A stretch of DNA of 64,000 nt. Origin: an uncultured Eubacteriales bacterium (GTDB lineage Bacteria; Bacillota; Clostridia; Oscillospirales; CAG-272). A model generated the notes under the pieces. The model did not search any database and was not told where the DNA came from. It worked only from the letters and a program-made list of their open reading frames with translations. Below, piece after piece: positions 18,823 to 28,160 of the stretch. Positions within the stretch are counted from its first letter, which is position 1; every line of letters begins with the position of its first letter. The stretch spans positions 51,120-115,119 of the forward strand of contig CAJKPX010000003.1 in the NCBI GenBank assembly GCA_905201895.1, given 5' to 3'. A program made the translations under genes and the position numbers.

Positions 18823-19320
18823 ATGATCATTCTTGGGATCGACCCCGGGCTTGCAATCGTTGGTTGGGGGGTAATTGAATATCGGAATTCCAAGTTTCGC
18901 ACCGTTGCTTACGGCTCGATCCAAACGCCCGCGGGCATGCGAACCGAGGAGCGACTGTCGGCAATTTTTGACGGCATGAACGAGCTGATCGAGAAATACC
19001 GTCCCGATGCAATGGCCGTGGAGGAGCTTTTTTTCAACACGAACGTTACAACGGGTATCCGGGTTGCCGAGGCAAGAGGCGTGATTCTGCTTGCCGCAGA
19101 GCGTGCGGGAATTCCAATGCAGGAATACACGCCCATGCAGGTTAAACAGGCTGTCACGGGCTACGGCAAGGCGGAAAAGCGACAGGTGATTACGATGGTG
19201 ACCATGCTGCTATCGCTCCAGAAGCCCCCAAAACCGGACGATACGGCAGACGCACTTGCGATCGCAATCTGCCATGCGCACAGCGGCGGTTCACGCCTGG
19301 CACAATACTACAATCATTGA
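18823..19320 (+). CDS. ruvC: Holliday junction resolvase RuvC
   Basis: The 165-residue endonuclease that cuts Holliday junctions held by RuvAB. The four acidic catalytic residues can be placed: Asp in ILGIDPGLAIVGWGV, Glu in AVEELFFN, and two Asp near the end in PDDTADALAIAICHAH. An AAGGAG site stands six bases before the ATG at 18823; the longer frame to 18718 starts inside the promoter. It is the first gene of an eight-gene run and is divergent from the ruvAB operon, an unusual but not unknown split. Confidence 0.96.
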   Translation: MIILGIDPGLAIVGWGVIEYRNSKFRTVAYGSIQTPAGMRTEERLSAIFDGMNELIEKYRPDAMAVEELFFNTNVTTGIRVAEARGVILLAAERAGIPMQEYTPMQVKQAVTGYGKAEKRQVITMVTMLLSLQKPPKPDDTADALAIAICHAHSGGSRLAQYYNH

Positions 19321-19340
19321 CACGAAAGGGAATACAAACG

Positions 19341-20210
19341 ATGTGGTTTTCTGAAAATTGGAAGGACTACGAGCTCCTTGACACCTCCGACGGCGAACGC
19401 CTGGAGCGCTGGGGAAAATATATTCTCATCCGACCCGACCCGCAGATCATCTGGAAGGGAGCAGCAACGCATCCCGCATGGAAGCGCGCCGACGCGATTT
19501 ATCGCCGTTCGAATTCGGGGGGCGGCAGTTGGGTGAAGAACAAGCTTCCCGAGTCTTGGAATATTTCCTATGGAGACCTCGGCTTCGTGCTCCGTCCCAT
19601 GGGCTTTAAGCACACGGGGCTTTTCCCCGAGCAGGCAGCGAATTGGGATTGGTTTTCGGACCTGATCCGTCGGGCAGACCGCCCTATCAAGGTCCTCAAT
19701 CTCTTTGCTTATACGGGCGGTGCTACCGTTGCGGCGGCAAAGGCAGGCGCCTCTGTGGTCCACGTTGACGCCTCCAAGGGGATTGTGGCACAGGCGAAGG
19801 AAAACGCGGCGCTTTCGGGTCTCTCAACGGCACCGATCCGCTATATCGTGGATGATTGTAAAAAATTTGTTGAGCGCGAGATCCGTCGCGGAAACACCTA
19901 TGACGGCATCATTATGGACCCGCCCTCCTACGGCAGAGGACCCGGAGGCGAGGTGTGGAAACTTGAGGACAGCATCGACGAGCTGATCACGCTCACCTCG
20001 CGTCTGCTCTCCGATCGCCCCCTCTTTTTCCTGGTCAATTCCTATACAACGGGACTCTCTCCGCTCACCATGAGCTATCTGCTTTCCCTGAAGGTGCAAA
20101 AGCGCTTCGGCGGCTCGATCGAATCGGGAGAGCTCGGACTCCGCGTAACCTCAACAGGCGCATTTCTGCCGTGCGGCGCGAGCTCAAGATGGTATTTTGA
20201 CGAAAAATAA
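19341..20210 (+). CDS. Class I SAM-dependent methyltransferase (RlmI/RlmK-like fold)
   Basis: A 289-residue methyltransferase. The SAM-binding motif is NLFAYTGGATVAAAKAGA near residue 120, followed by the acidic loop HVDASKG, and the catalytic-type motif MDPPSYGRGPGGEVW near residue 190, which resembles the 23S rRNA cytosine methyltransferases of the RlmI/RlmK group. The RNA-binding PUA domain of RlmI is missing. Substrate is likely RNA but unproven. The start at 19341 has an AAAGGGA site; it lies 20 bases after ruvC and 17 before ecfA1. Confidence 0.85.
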   Translation: MWFSENWKDYELLDTSDGERLERWGKYILIRPDPQIIWKGAATHPAWKRADAIYRRSNSGGGSWVKNKLPESWNISYGDLGFVLRPMGFKHTGLFPEQAANWDWFSDLIRRADRPIKVLNLFAYTGGATVAAAKAGASVVHVDASKGIVAQAKENAALSGLSTAPIRYIVDDCKKFVEREIRRGNTYDGIIMDPPSYGRGPGGEVWKLEDSIDELITLTSRLLSDRPLFFLVNSYTTGLSPLTMSYLLSLKVQKRFGGSIESGELGLRVTSTGAFLPCGASSRWYFDEK

Positions 20211-20227
20211 CGAAAGGACGCACAGTT

Positions 20228-21079
20228 TTGTCTGAAGTATTTATTCACACGGAGGACCTGTCTTATTCCTACCGCGACAGCGAGCATCCCGCGCTCCGTG
20301 GGGTCTCGGTGGATATCCGACGCGGAGAATACGTTGCGGTTCTCGGTCACAACGGGTCGGGAAAATCGACCTTTGCAAAGCTGCTCAATCTTCTGCTTGA
20401 GCCCACGTCGGGAAGGCTTGTTGTCAACGGCGTTGACCTGACTGCGGGAGAGCTTGACGAGGAAACGGTGCTGCAATTACGCCGAAACGTCGGCATGGTC
20501 TTTCAGAATCCCGATAACCAGCTCGTTGCAACGATCGTGGAGGAGGACGTTGCCTTCGGCCCTGAAAATCTCGGAATTCCGCAGCCCGAGCTGCGCATGC
20601 GCGTGGACGAGGCGATTGCCTCGGTTGGAATGACGGCTTACGCGCAGCACGAGCCGCACCTGCTCTCGGGAGGGCAGAAGCAGCGCGTTGCAATCGCAGG
20701 CGTGATCGCCATGATGCCAAAATGCATTATTTTCGACGAATCCACCGCAATGCTCGATCCGATCGGACGACGCGAGGTGCTTGACACGATCGCAATGCTA
20801 AACCGTGAGTTCGGTATCACGGTGCTCAATATCACGCACTATATGAACGAGGCGGCAATGGCACAACGCGTGATCGTGATCAATGACGGCGAGCTTCTGC
20901 TTGACGGAACGCCCGACGAAGTGTTTGCAAAGCGAGAGCTTCTGCAAAGCGTTGGTCTTGAGGTGCCGCAGTGCACCGCACTGATCCACGAACTGCGCGC
21001 ACGCGGGATCAAGCTCGATGGAGATCGGATTTCCACGCCAGAGGGCTGTGCCGAGCTTCTGGCACGGGCGCTGCAGTAA
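20228..21079 (+). CDS. ecfA1: Energy-coupling factor transporter ATPase EcfA1
   Basis: One of the two ATPases of a group II ECF vitamin/metal importer, sitting on the cytoplasmic face of EcfT. Motifs: Walker A GHNGSGKST near residue 42, Q-loop VFQNPDNQLVATIVEEDVAFG, signature LSGGQKQRVAIAG, Walker B CIIFDESTAMLDP and the switch His in NITHYMNEA. The start is TTG at 20228 with AAAGGA nine bases upstream; no ATG fits the family N-terminus. The order ecfA1-ecfA2-ecfT-truA is the common one in Firmicutes. No substrate-binding S component is encoded in this window. Confidence 0.95.
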   Translation: MSEVFIHTEDLSYSYRDSEHPALRGVSVDIRRGEYVAVLGHNGSGKSTFAKLLNLLLEPTSGRLVVNGVDLTAGELDEETVLQLRRNVGMVFQNPDNQLVATIVEEDVAFGPENLGIPQPELRMRVDEAIASVGMTAYAQHEPHLLSGGQKQRVAIAGVIAMMPKCIIFDESTAMLDPIGRREVLDTIAMLNREFGITVLNITHYMNEAAMAQRVIVINDGELLLDGTPDEVFAKRELLQSVGLEVPQCTALIHELRARGIKLDGDRISTPEGCAELLARALQ

Positions 21080-21125
21080 AATAAACCGCCGTCGGTCTCG
21101 CTGACCGCGGCAGATGAGGATGAAC

Positions 21126-22088
21126 ATGGATAAGATTTATCTGGACCACGTTAATTATATATACAGTCCGGGAACGCCCTTTGAGCATGCGGCGCTCAAG
21201 GATATCAATTTGGGTATCCGCGCAGGCTGTATTACGGGAATCATCGGGCACACGGGCTCGGGAAAGTCCACGATGATGCAGATGCTCAACGGATTGACTG
21301 CTCCCACCTCAGGCAAGATTTATCTTGACGGCTATGACATCAATGCTACGCCCGCAGATGTAACCGAGGAGTGGCTCAAGCTTCCCGAATATGCAAATTT
21401 ATCGAAAAGTGCTGCAAAAAAAGCAATTCGTGAGGAGATCAAGCACCGCCGTCGCAATCTTTGCTTTCGCGTGGGACTCGTGATGCAATACCCCGAATAT
21501 CAGCTCTTTGAGGAAACGGTTTACCGCGATATCGCCTTCGGTCCGACCAACATGGGGCTCTCCGAGGCGGAGATTCGCGAGCGAGTGCGTGAGGCATCTG
21601 CCTTTACCGATCTTTCGGAGGAGCTTTGGGAAAAGTCGCCGTTCGATCTCTCTGGCGGACAGAAGCGTCGCGTAGCTCTCGCAGGTGTGATCGCGATGCG
21701 CCCCGAGGTGCTCGTTCTCGACGAGCCCGCCGCAGGTCTTGATCCGCGCGGCAGAGATTACATTTTCGACGGCATTTCTGCTTTTCAGAAAAAAACGGGA
21801 TGCACGGTGCTTATTGTCAGCCATAGCATGGAGGATATGGCACGCTACTGCGATGACGTTGTTGTGATGGAGGATGCACGCGTTTTGATGAGCGGAGACT
21901 GCAAGGAGGTCTTTTCACAGATCGGCAAGCTCTCCGACGTTGGTCTGGATATTCCGCAGATCACCCATCTGATGCGTCTTTTGCGTGAACGCGGTATCCC
22001 CGTTTCGGAGGATATTTACACGGTTGACCGTGCAATCGACGCCATCCTTGCGCTGCTGGACGCCAAGAGGGGAGGGCAAGGAGAATGA
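21126..22088 (+). CDS. ecfA2: Energy-coupling factor transporter ATPase EcfA2
   Basis: The second ATPase of the ECF module (320 residues). Walker A GHTGSGKSTMMQML, Q-loop VMQYPEYQLFEETVYRDIAFG, signature LSGGQKRRVALAG, Walker B VLVLDEPAAGLDP and His in VSHSMEDMARYC are all present. I chose the ATG at 21126 because the GAGG site is five bases before it; an earlier in-frame ATG at 21114 lacks one. Its stop overlaps the ecfT start as ATGA, so translation is coupled. Confidence 0.95.
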   Translation: MDKIYLDHVNYIYSPGTPFEHAALKDINLGIRAGCITGIIGHTGSGKSTMMQMLNGLTAPTSGKIYLDGYDINATPADVTEEWLKLPEYANLSKSAAKKAIREEIKHRRRNLCFRVGLVMQYPEYQLFEETVYRDIAFGPTNMGLSEAEIRERVREASAFTDLSEELWEKSPFDLSGGQKRRVALAGVIAMRPEVLVLDEPAAGLDPRGRDYIFDGISAFQKKTGCTVLIVSHSMEDMARYCDDVVVMEDARVLMSGDCKEVFSQIGKLSDVGLDIPQITHLMRLLRERGIPVSEDIYTVDRAIDAILALLDAKRGGQGE

Positions 22089-22906
22089 AGGGATTTTCTT
22101 TCGGTCAGTTCTATCCCGTGGATTCGCCGATCCACCGCCTCGATCCACGTGCCAAGGTAATTCTTACCGTGCTTTATATCGTATGCACGTTTCTGTGCAA
22201 AAGCCTGCTTTCCTTCGTTGCATTGCTGGCCTCGGCAATTCTTCTGATTCTTTTGAGCCGCATTCCCATCAAGATCGTGGTACGCTCGATGCGCCCGATC
22301 CTGTTTGTCATTTTGATTACGTCGGTATTCAATCTGTTCGGCACCAAGGGTGAGCATCTGCTCACGCCCGAGGGATGGTGGATCAGCATTTACGAGGAAG
22401 GCATCTGGAACGCATGCTTCATGGTTCTGCGCATTGCTGTCCTGATCATCGGAACGGGCTTGTTTCTGACCTACACCACCACACCGATCGCGCTGACCGA
22501 TGCGCTGGAGCGTCTCTTTTCTCCTCTGAAGATGCTGCATCTGCCCGTGCATGATTTTGCGATGATCATGACCATCGCCCTGCGGTTTATTCCCACCTTC
22601 TCGGCAGAAACCGAGCGCATTATGAATGCACAGAAGGCGCGCGGAGCCGATTTCACCAGCGGCAGCCTGCTCAAGCGCGCAAAGGCACTCATTCCGATCC
22701 TGATCCCACTCTTTGTGTCTGCCTTTAATCGCGCTTTTGACCTTGCGTCTGCAATGGAGTGCCGTTGCTATCACGGAGGCGAGGGACGCACGCGCCTGAA
22801 GGTCCTACGCTACCGTCCAAGCGATTTCGTTTGGATACTTCTGACGGTTGCTTTTGGAGTCGGCTTGTTCTTTTTGAACCGCATTGGACTCGGTTACGTG
22901 ATGTGA
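22085..22906 (+). CDS. ecfT: Energy-coupling factor transporter transmembrane protein EcfT
   Basis: The 273-residue scaffold membrane protein that joins the two ATPases to different vitamin-binding S components. About six hydrophobic helices are visible. The N-terminal pattern SPIHRLDPRAKVILTVLYI and the coupling-helix motifs with the Ala-Arg-Gly signature (MNAQKARGADF and FDLASAMECRCYHGGEGRT) are typical of EcfT. It overlaps ecfA2 by four bases and is 12 bases before truA. Confidence 0.94.
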   Translation: MKGFSFGQFYPVDSPIHRLDPRAKVILTVLYIVCTFLCKSLLSFVALLASAILLILLSRIPIKIVVRSMRPILFVILITSVFNLFGTKGEHLLTPEGWWISIYEEGIWNACFMVLRIAVLIIGTGLFLTYTTTPIALTDALERLFSPLKMLHLPVHDFAMIMTIALRFIPTFSAETERIMNAQKARGADFTSGSLLKRAKALIPILIPLFVSAFNRAFDLASAMECRCYHGGEGRTRLKVLRYRPSDFVWILLTVAFGVGLFFLNRIGLGYVM

Positions 22907-22918
22907 GGAAAAAACGGA

Positions 22919-23680
22919 ATGAAGCTTCTTATCAAAATCAGTTATCTTGGCACCGCGTATTGCGGATATCAGGTACAACCAAACGGCATCAGCATTCAGC
23001 AAAGACTCAACGAGGCGGCAGAGGCGCTTTTCGGGTATCCCTGCGATATCGTTGGGTGCAGTCGCACCGATAGCGGCGTACATGCCAACGAATTTTGCGC
23101 AACGGTTGCAAAAAAAGCCACCGATGTGCTCGAGAGCACGATTCCGACGCAACGCATTCCGCTCGCGTTTTCTGCCTATCTTCCGCCCGATATCTGCGTA
23201 TTCGATGCAAAATGGGTAGACGGCAGCTTCCATGCACGCTACGACGTTGTGGAAAAGGAATATATTTACCGTATTTATAATCGTGCGGTGAGAAGTCCCT
23301 TTGAGGAGGGGCGCTCTGCGCACGTACCGCGACGTTTGGACGATGCAGCGATCACACGCATGAACGATGCTGCAAAAACGCTCTGCGGAAGGCACGATTT
23401 TGCGGCATATATGGCGCAGGGCTCGTCGGTGACGAGCACGGTGCGCACGATCCGTGCGGCGGAGGTCACCCGTGAGGGAGACTGCGTTGTGTTTCGCGTG
23501 TCTGCCGACGGATTTCTCTACAATATGGTTCGCATTCTTGCGGGCACGCTGCTCCTGGTTGGGCAGGGAAAGCTCTCCGCATCAGACGTGGAGCGCATTA
23601 CCGAAAGCCGTGACCGCAGCTTGGCAGGCTCCACCATGCCTGCGTGTGGGCTTTATCTCAACCGAGTTATATACCCTTGA
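22919..23680 (+). CDS. truA: tRNA pseudouridine(38-40) synthase TruA
   Basis: A 253-residue enzyme that makes pseudouridine at positions 38-40 of tRNA anticodon arms. The catalytic Asp is in CSRTDSGVHANEF near residue 50; DVVEKEYIYRIYNRAV and GRHDFAAYMAQGS follow, as does VRILAGTLLLVGQG. The frame begins 12 bases after ecfT with a GTGAGGA site. Confidence 0.95.
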   Translation: MKLLIKISYLGTAYCGYQVQPNGISIQQRLNEAAEALFGYPCDIVGCSRTDSGVHANEFCATVAKKATDVLESTIPTQRIPLAFSAYLPPDICVFDAKWVDGSFHARYDVVEKEYIYRIYNRAVRSPFEEGRSAHVPRRLDDAAITRMNDAAKTLCGRHDFAAYMAQGSSVTSTVRTIRAAEVTREGDCVVFRVSADGFLYNMVRILAGTLLLVGQGKLSASDVERITESRDRSLAGSTMPACGLYLNRVIYP

Positions 23681-23710
23681 GAATAAAAAAAGAAAGGAGG
23701 GGGTCAGAAC

Positions 23711-24928
23711 GTGAGATTGCCTTTCGGTCGACGTCGGATGGCGGGGACAGATACGGCGGATTTGCCCGAGCGAAACGAATATTATGAAAATATCTCAGCA
23801 AATCTCGGTATTTTTCAGGTTATTTTGTATCTTTCTCTCTTTGCGTTTATCATTCTTTCCTTTGCAAAAAACACGGGACTGATCACCTACCAGAATTTTT
23901 ATCATTTTTTTAGGGACCTCAACGCATCGGTCCAAACCGTTGATACGTCGCTTCCGGATTCGCTGACCTATCCAACGGATGACAAACAGAGCATCACGCT
24001 GTTTCGTCAGGGCGTTGCCGTGGCAGGGAACAAAAACGTGACGCTCTTTACCGCAACGGGACGGCAAACGGTAAGTCAGATTACAAGCTTTGCAAATCCC
24101 GTGGCAACAGCCTCCGATAAGTATCTTCTTGTATACGATTTTGGTGGCATGAAATACGAGCTCTACAATTCCTACACGCGAGTGTTTTCCGGAGAGAGCG
24201 AGGAGCCGATCCTCGGAGCCACGATCTCGGATTCGGGATCTTACGCACTGATTACACAATCAAAGCGGTATGCGTCGGTCGTTTCTCTTTACAGCAATCG
24301 CTTCACGCTTCTGGGAGAGTATCGAAAGACCGGATACGTGATGGACGTATCCATCAACGAAAAGGGAAATCTGCTCGCGATTTTGACATCGCGCTCACTG
24401 GGCGGTTTCTGGACTACGGAGCTGGAGCTTTTCAAGCCGGGAGAGGAGAGACCGCGTGCAAGCGCGAACCTCGGAGATGCAATCGGGCTTGCCTGTGCCT
24501 TTACCTCAAGCGGCAGGCTGGCAGTTCTCACCGAGGGCGCGGTGCTTTCTCTGAATGAAGCAGGCGCAATCGAAACAAAATATTCTCTTGACGGCAGAGA
24601 GATCGCTTTGTTTGACGTTGGAGCGCAGGGCGTGACGGTATCGCTCACATCGGTATCCGTTTCTCAAAAAAATACTCTGATCGTATTTGACAAAAACGGA
24701 AAAATACTGTATAATAATGATGAGCCGGAGATCTCGGAGCAGATCGTGCGTACAAAGGATACGGTTCTCTTGCTTACGGCAAACGGCGTGGGACGAATCA
24801 ACTCGACGGATGGCAGCTATTCATGGTATCCGTGCAACACGCAAAACCGCAGGCTTTTGGCAATTGACAGCGGTGAATTTATCCTGTGCTCACCGCAAAA
24901 GGCGGAATATTTTGAATTTGACTCCTGA
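23711..24928 (+). CDS. DUF5711 family membrane-anchored beta-propeller-like protein
   Basis: A 405-residue protein: short cytoplasmic N-terminus, one transmembrane helix (about 34-54), then an outside region of repeated beta-strand blocks (for example NVTLFTATGRQTVSQI, RYASVVSLYSNRFTLLGEY, NTLIVFDKNGKILYNN) typical of DUF5711. Function unknown; common in Oscillospiraceae-type genomes. The start is GTG at 23711 with a strong AAGGAGGG site; no ATG fits. It follows truA by 30 bases and precedes cvpA. Confidence 0.85.
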   Translation: MRLPFGRRRMAGTDTADLPERNEYYENISANLGIFQVILYLSLFAFIILSFAKNTGLITYQNFYHFFRDLNASVQTVDTSLPDSLTYPTDDKQSITLFRQGVAVAGNKNVTLFTATGRQTVSQITSFANPVATASDKYLLVYDFGGMKYELYNSYTRVFSGESEEPILGATISDSGSYALITQSKRYASVVSLYSNRFTLLGEYRKTGYVMDVSINEKGNLLAILTSRSLGGFWTTELELFKPGEERPRASANLGDAIGLACAFTSSGRLAVLTEGAVLSLNEAGAIETKYSLDGREIALFDVGAQGVTVSLTSVSVSQKNTLIVFDKNGKILYNNDEPEISEQIVRTKDTVLLLTANGVGRINSTDGSYSWYPCNTQNRRLLAIDSGEFILCSPQKAEYFEFDS

Positions 24929-24975
24929 AAACCCACAAAGGGGCATATAAATAATACATCAAAGGAGATATGAAA

Positions 24976-25692
24976 ATGGAATTTGTACCTTACCTTCTTG
25001 ACGCGGCGTTTTTGATCGTTGGAATTGCAATCGTTGCATCCTATGCAAAGCGCGGATTTATCAAAAGCGTTCTTCATTTCTGCAAGACCATTCTTGCATT
25101 CGTTGCGGCTTATCTTTTTGGCGGCAAGCTCGCGCAGGTGATCTGCGACAATTGGCTCGGCGGCGTTGTGCGCGGATTTGTCTTTGATAAGATCAACGGA
25201 GTTTATCAGAGTGCGGCAGAGTCCTTCAATGCAGACGCTGTGATCTCGTCTCTGCCCGACTTCCTCATGACCGAGGATATGCGTGCAGGTCTGCATGCGG
25301 CAGAGGGGAACGGTGAGCAGCTCGTCAACTCGATGACGGATGAGATTTCGGGTCCCGTTGCATCGCTCTTTTCCAACATCCTCGGCTACGTTGGCGTGTT
25401 CCTGATCGCGCTGGTTCTTCTTTGGATCGTTGCGGGCATTCTCAGCTCGATCTGCGAGCGTCTCCCTCTCGTTGGCACACTCAACTCGCTCCTTGGCGGC
25501 TTGATCGGTCTGTTGATCGCGCTTGCGATCCTGTTTGCCGCAGGCTCGCTGCTCAAGCAGTTCTTCGCAGCTTCTCCGATCTATGAAAACACGCTTCTTG
25601 TCAAGCTTTTTGGCAACTCCTCGCTTCTCAATCTTCTGTCCTTCCTCAATCTGGGCGAAAATTGGTTTGCACAGCTTCTCGGAAAGCAATAA
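24976..25692 (+). CDS. CvpA family membrane protein
   Basis: A 238-residue membrane protein of the CvpA (colicin V production) family. Four hydrophobic helices are seen; the pattern ASYAKRGFIKSVLHFCKTI near the N-terminus and VGTLNSLLGGLIGLLIAL towards the C-terminus fit the family. Its role is poorly known. The second of two ATGs (24976) was chosen since the GGAG site is eight bases before it and only two before the ATG at 24970. It is the last gene of the ruvC run; no clear terminator follows. Confidence 0.82.
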   Translation: MEFVPYLLDAAFLIVGIAIVASYAKRGFIKSVLHFCKTILAFVAAYLFGGKLAQVICDNWLGGVVRGFVFDKINGVYQSAAESFNADAVISSLPDFLMTEDMRAGLHAAEGNGEQLVNSMTDEISGPVASLFSNILGYVGVFLIALVLLWIVAGILSSICERLPLVGTLNSLLGGLIGLLIALAILFAAGSLLKQFFAASPIYENTLLVKLFGNSSLLNLLSFLNLGENWFAQLLGKQ

Positions 25693-25737
25693 ACTGCTTC
25701 ATTTGCTTATTTTGCATTGATTTCGATAAAAGAAAGG

Positions 25738-25753
25738 ATCCGAAAATTCGGAT
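25738..25753. promoter_or_regulatory. Perfect 16-bp palindrome upstream of the ClpE-like gene (candidate operator)
   Basis: ATCCGAAAATTCGGAT reads the same on both strands and sits 15 bases before the start codon of the Clp ATPase gene. It is not the CtsR or HrcA (CIRCE) pattern. It may bind a dimeric repressor or form a small RNA hairpin near the ribosome site. Confidence 0.4.
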
Positions 25754-25768
25754 AATACAGCATTACTC

Positions 25769-28117
25769 ATGGTCATGTGTTCAAGATGCCAGAAAAGAAT
25801 GGCAGTGATCTTCGTTACGAAGGTTGAAAATGGAGAAAAGAAAACGAAGGGACTCTGCATCAAATGTGCAAAGGAAATGGGCGTTCCGATCGACAACTTC
25901 GTTGGAAATCTCATGAATCAATTTGGAATTTCCTCTGAACAGATGGAGGCGGCAGAGGAGGATCTGCGCGCAATGATGGAGCAGAACGCCGAGGGTGTAC
26001 CGTCCGACAATGACGATACCGAGGACGGCGGTGCTCCTGCGATCGACCTTCCCAAGCTTTTCCGCGATGCAGGACTCTTTTCCTCTGAAAATGAGAAGGA
26101 TGAAACTGCTCCCGTGCCTGCCGACCCGACTCCCGATTCCGAGAAAAAGGACAAGGGCGCAAAGAAAAAAGCAAAAGAGGCTAAAAAACTCAAATTTTTG
26201 CCAACGTATAGCCGCAACCTCACACAATATGCACGAGACGGCAAGCTTGATCGTATTGTTGGACGCGACCGTGAGCTTGCGCGCGTCATTCAAATTCTTT
26301 GTCGCAGACAAAAGAACAATCCTTGCCTGATCGGCGAGCCGGGAGTGGGTAAAACCGCAATCGCGGAAGCGCTTGCCATGCGAATTGCAGCTGGAGAGGT
26401 TCCTTATAAGCTGATCGGCAAGGAGATCTATCTGTTGGATATGACGGCGCTCGTTGCCGGAACGCAATTCCGCGGTCAGTTTGAATCGCGCATTCTCGGG
26501 CTCCTCAACGAGGTGCACGAGGTTGGCAACGCCATTCTCGTGATCGACGAGGTGCACAACATCGTTGGAGCAGGGGAGGCAGAAGGAAGCGTCAATGCCG
26601 CTAATATCCTCAAGCCCGCACTCTCGCGCGGTGAGGTGCAAATCATCGGTGCCACAACGCTCAACGAATACCGCAAGTATATCGAAAAGGATACCGCGCT
26701 TGAGCGTCGCTTTCAGCCTGTAACCGTGAACGAGCCCTCTGTTGACGAAACGGTTGAAATGCTCAGAGGTATCAAGCATTATTACGAGGAGTTCCACGGT
26801 GTCAGAATTCCCGAGGATCTGTTGCGTCGAACGGTCATGCTCTCGGAGCGATATATCACAGACCGCTATCTGCCCGATAAGGCAATCGACCTGCTCGATG
26901 AGGCAGCGTCTTATCTCTCGCTCTCGTCGGCGGCGCTCAATGAATCCTATTCGATCCGAGATCGCCTGCTGATCCTCAAGCAAAAGCGCGAGGAGCTGGA
27001 GGGCGAGATTGCGGGAAACGAGTCGGTTGAGCAGGCTCGCTACGAGGAGATCACTAAGATTCGCTCGGAGGAGCTGCAGCTCTCTGCACGTCTTTCCAAA
27101 ATTGAGCCCGAAACCGAAAACGTGCTGCTGACCGAGGAGGAGATTGCAAACGTGATCGAGCTCTGGACGGGCGTTCCCGCCACCAGCATCACGGAAAACG
27201 AATTTGAGCAGATTGATAAGCTTGACGCACGCCTCAAGGCACGCATCATCGGTCAGGACGTTGCCGTGGATGCAGTTGCAAAGGCGATCAAGCGCAACAG
27301 AGCAGGGATTTCTTACAAGAGAAAGCCCGTGTCCTTTATCTTTGCAGGTCCAACGGGTGTAGGAAAGACCGAGCTGGTCAAAACGCTTGCAAACGATCTG
27401 TTCCACTCTCCCGAGACCCTGATCCGTCTGGATATGTCGGAGTTTATGGAAAAGCACTCGGTCTCGCGTATCATCGGAGCGCCTCCCGGATATGTGGGCT
27501 ATGACGAGGCAGGGCAGCTCACCGAAAAAATTCGCCGTCGACCCTATTCGATCGTACTCTTTGACGAGATCGAAAAAGCACACCCCGACGTGCTTAACAT
27601 TCTGCTCCAGATTCTGGATGACGGCAGAATTACCGATGCACGCGGAAAAACGGTCAACTTTGAAAACACCGTGATCGTGATGACCACAAACGCAGGCTCG
27701 GACCACACCACCGCGGCAGCAGGATTTTCCACCGTGCAGAATGCAAGCGCCGAAGGAAAAACGCAAAAGGCGCTCGAATCCTTCCTGCGCCCCGAATTTC
27801 TCAACCGTGTGGACGAGATCATCACCTTCCGTTCACTTGACGAGGCTGATTTCGTGCGCATCGCGGGCATTATGCTGGGTGAGTTGAAAACCGCTCTTGC
27901 AGAGAAGAATATCAAGCTCGCCTACACCGACGCGGCACTTTCCCTGATTGCCGAGCGCTCCTTCTCGCGTAAATACGGCGCGCGCAATATGCGTCGCTTT
28001 ATCCAAAAGGAGATTGAGGACCGTTTGGCAGAGCAGATCATCGCCGACTACAAGCATTTCTATTCCTTTGTCAAGATCGACGCCGCCGAGGGCGAGATCG
28101 TGATCCATTGTATGTGA
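25769..28117 (+). CDS. ATP-dependent Clp protease ATP-binding subunit, ClpE-like
   Basis: A 782-residue Hsp100 unfoldase. The N-terminus is a four-cysteine zinc finger (CSRC at 4-7 and CIKC near 30-33) as in ClpE, not the double Clp-N domain of ClpC. A long acidic linker (about 60-145) precedes the first AAA+ module (GEPGVGKTA near 189) and the second ([10 protein letters not shown] near 527), with [13 protein letters not shown] and the C-terminal Clp domain intact. A middle helical region near 400-445 is present. It should unfold damaged proteins for ClpP. Start codons at 25769 or 25775 are both possible; neither has a clear ribosome site, as the nearest AAAGGA is over 30 bases away. Confidence 0.9.
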   Translation: MVMCSRCQKRMAVIFVTKVENGEKKTKGLCIKCAKEMGVPIDNFVGNLMNQFGISSEQMEAAEEDLRAMMEQNAEGVPSDNDDTEDGGAPAIDLPKLFRDAGLFSSENEKDETAPVPADPTPDSEKKDKGAKKKAKEAKKLKFLPTYSRNLTQYARDGKLDRIVGRDRELARVIQILCRRQKNNPCLIGEPGVGKTAIAEALAMRIAAGEVPYKLIGKEIYLLDMTALVAGTQFRGQFESRILGLLNEVHEVGNAILVIDEVHNIVGAGEAEGSVNAANILKPALSRGEVQIIGATTLNEYRKYIEKDTALERRFQPVTVNEPSVDETVEMLRGIKHYYEEFHGVRIPEDLLRRTVMLSERYITDRYLPDKAIDLLDEAASYLSLSSAALNESYSIRDRLLILKQKREELEGEIAGNESVEQARYEEITKIRSEELQLSARLSKIEPETENVLLTEEEIANVIELWTGVPATSITENEFEQIDKLDARLKARIIGQDVAVDAVAKAIKRNRAGISYKRKPVSFIFAGPTGVGKTELVKTLANDLFHSPETLIRLDMSEFMEKHSVSRIIGAPPGYVGYDEAGQLTEKIRRRPYSIVLFDEIEKAHPDVLNILLQILDDGRITDARGKTVNFENTVIVMTTNAGSDHTTAAAGFSTVQNASAEGKTQKALESFLRPEFLNRVDEIITFRSLDEADFVRIAGIMLGELKTALAEKNIKLAYTDAALSLIAERSFSRKYGARNMRRFIQKEIEDRLAEQIIADYKHFYSFVKIDAAEGEIVIHCM

Positions 28118-28160
28118 TCCTCAAATAAACAATAATTCAAAAAACAAATTATTCCTTGAC

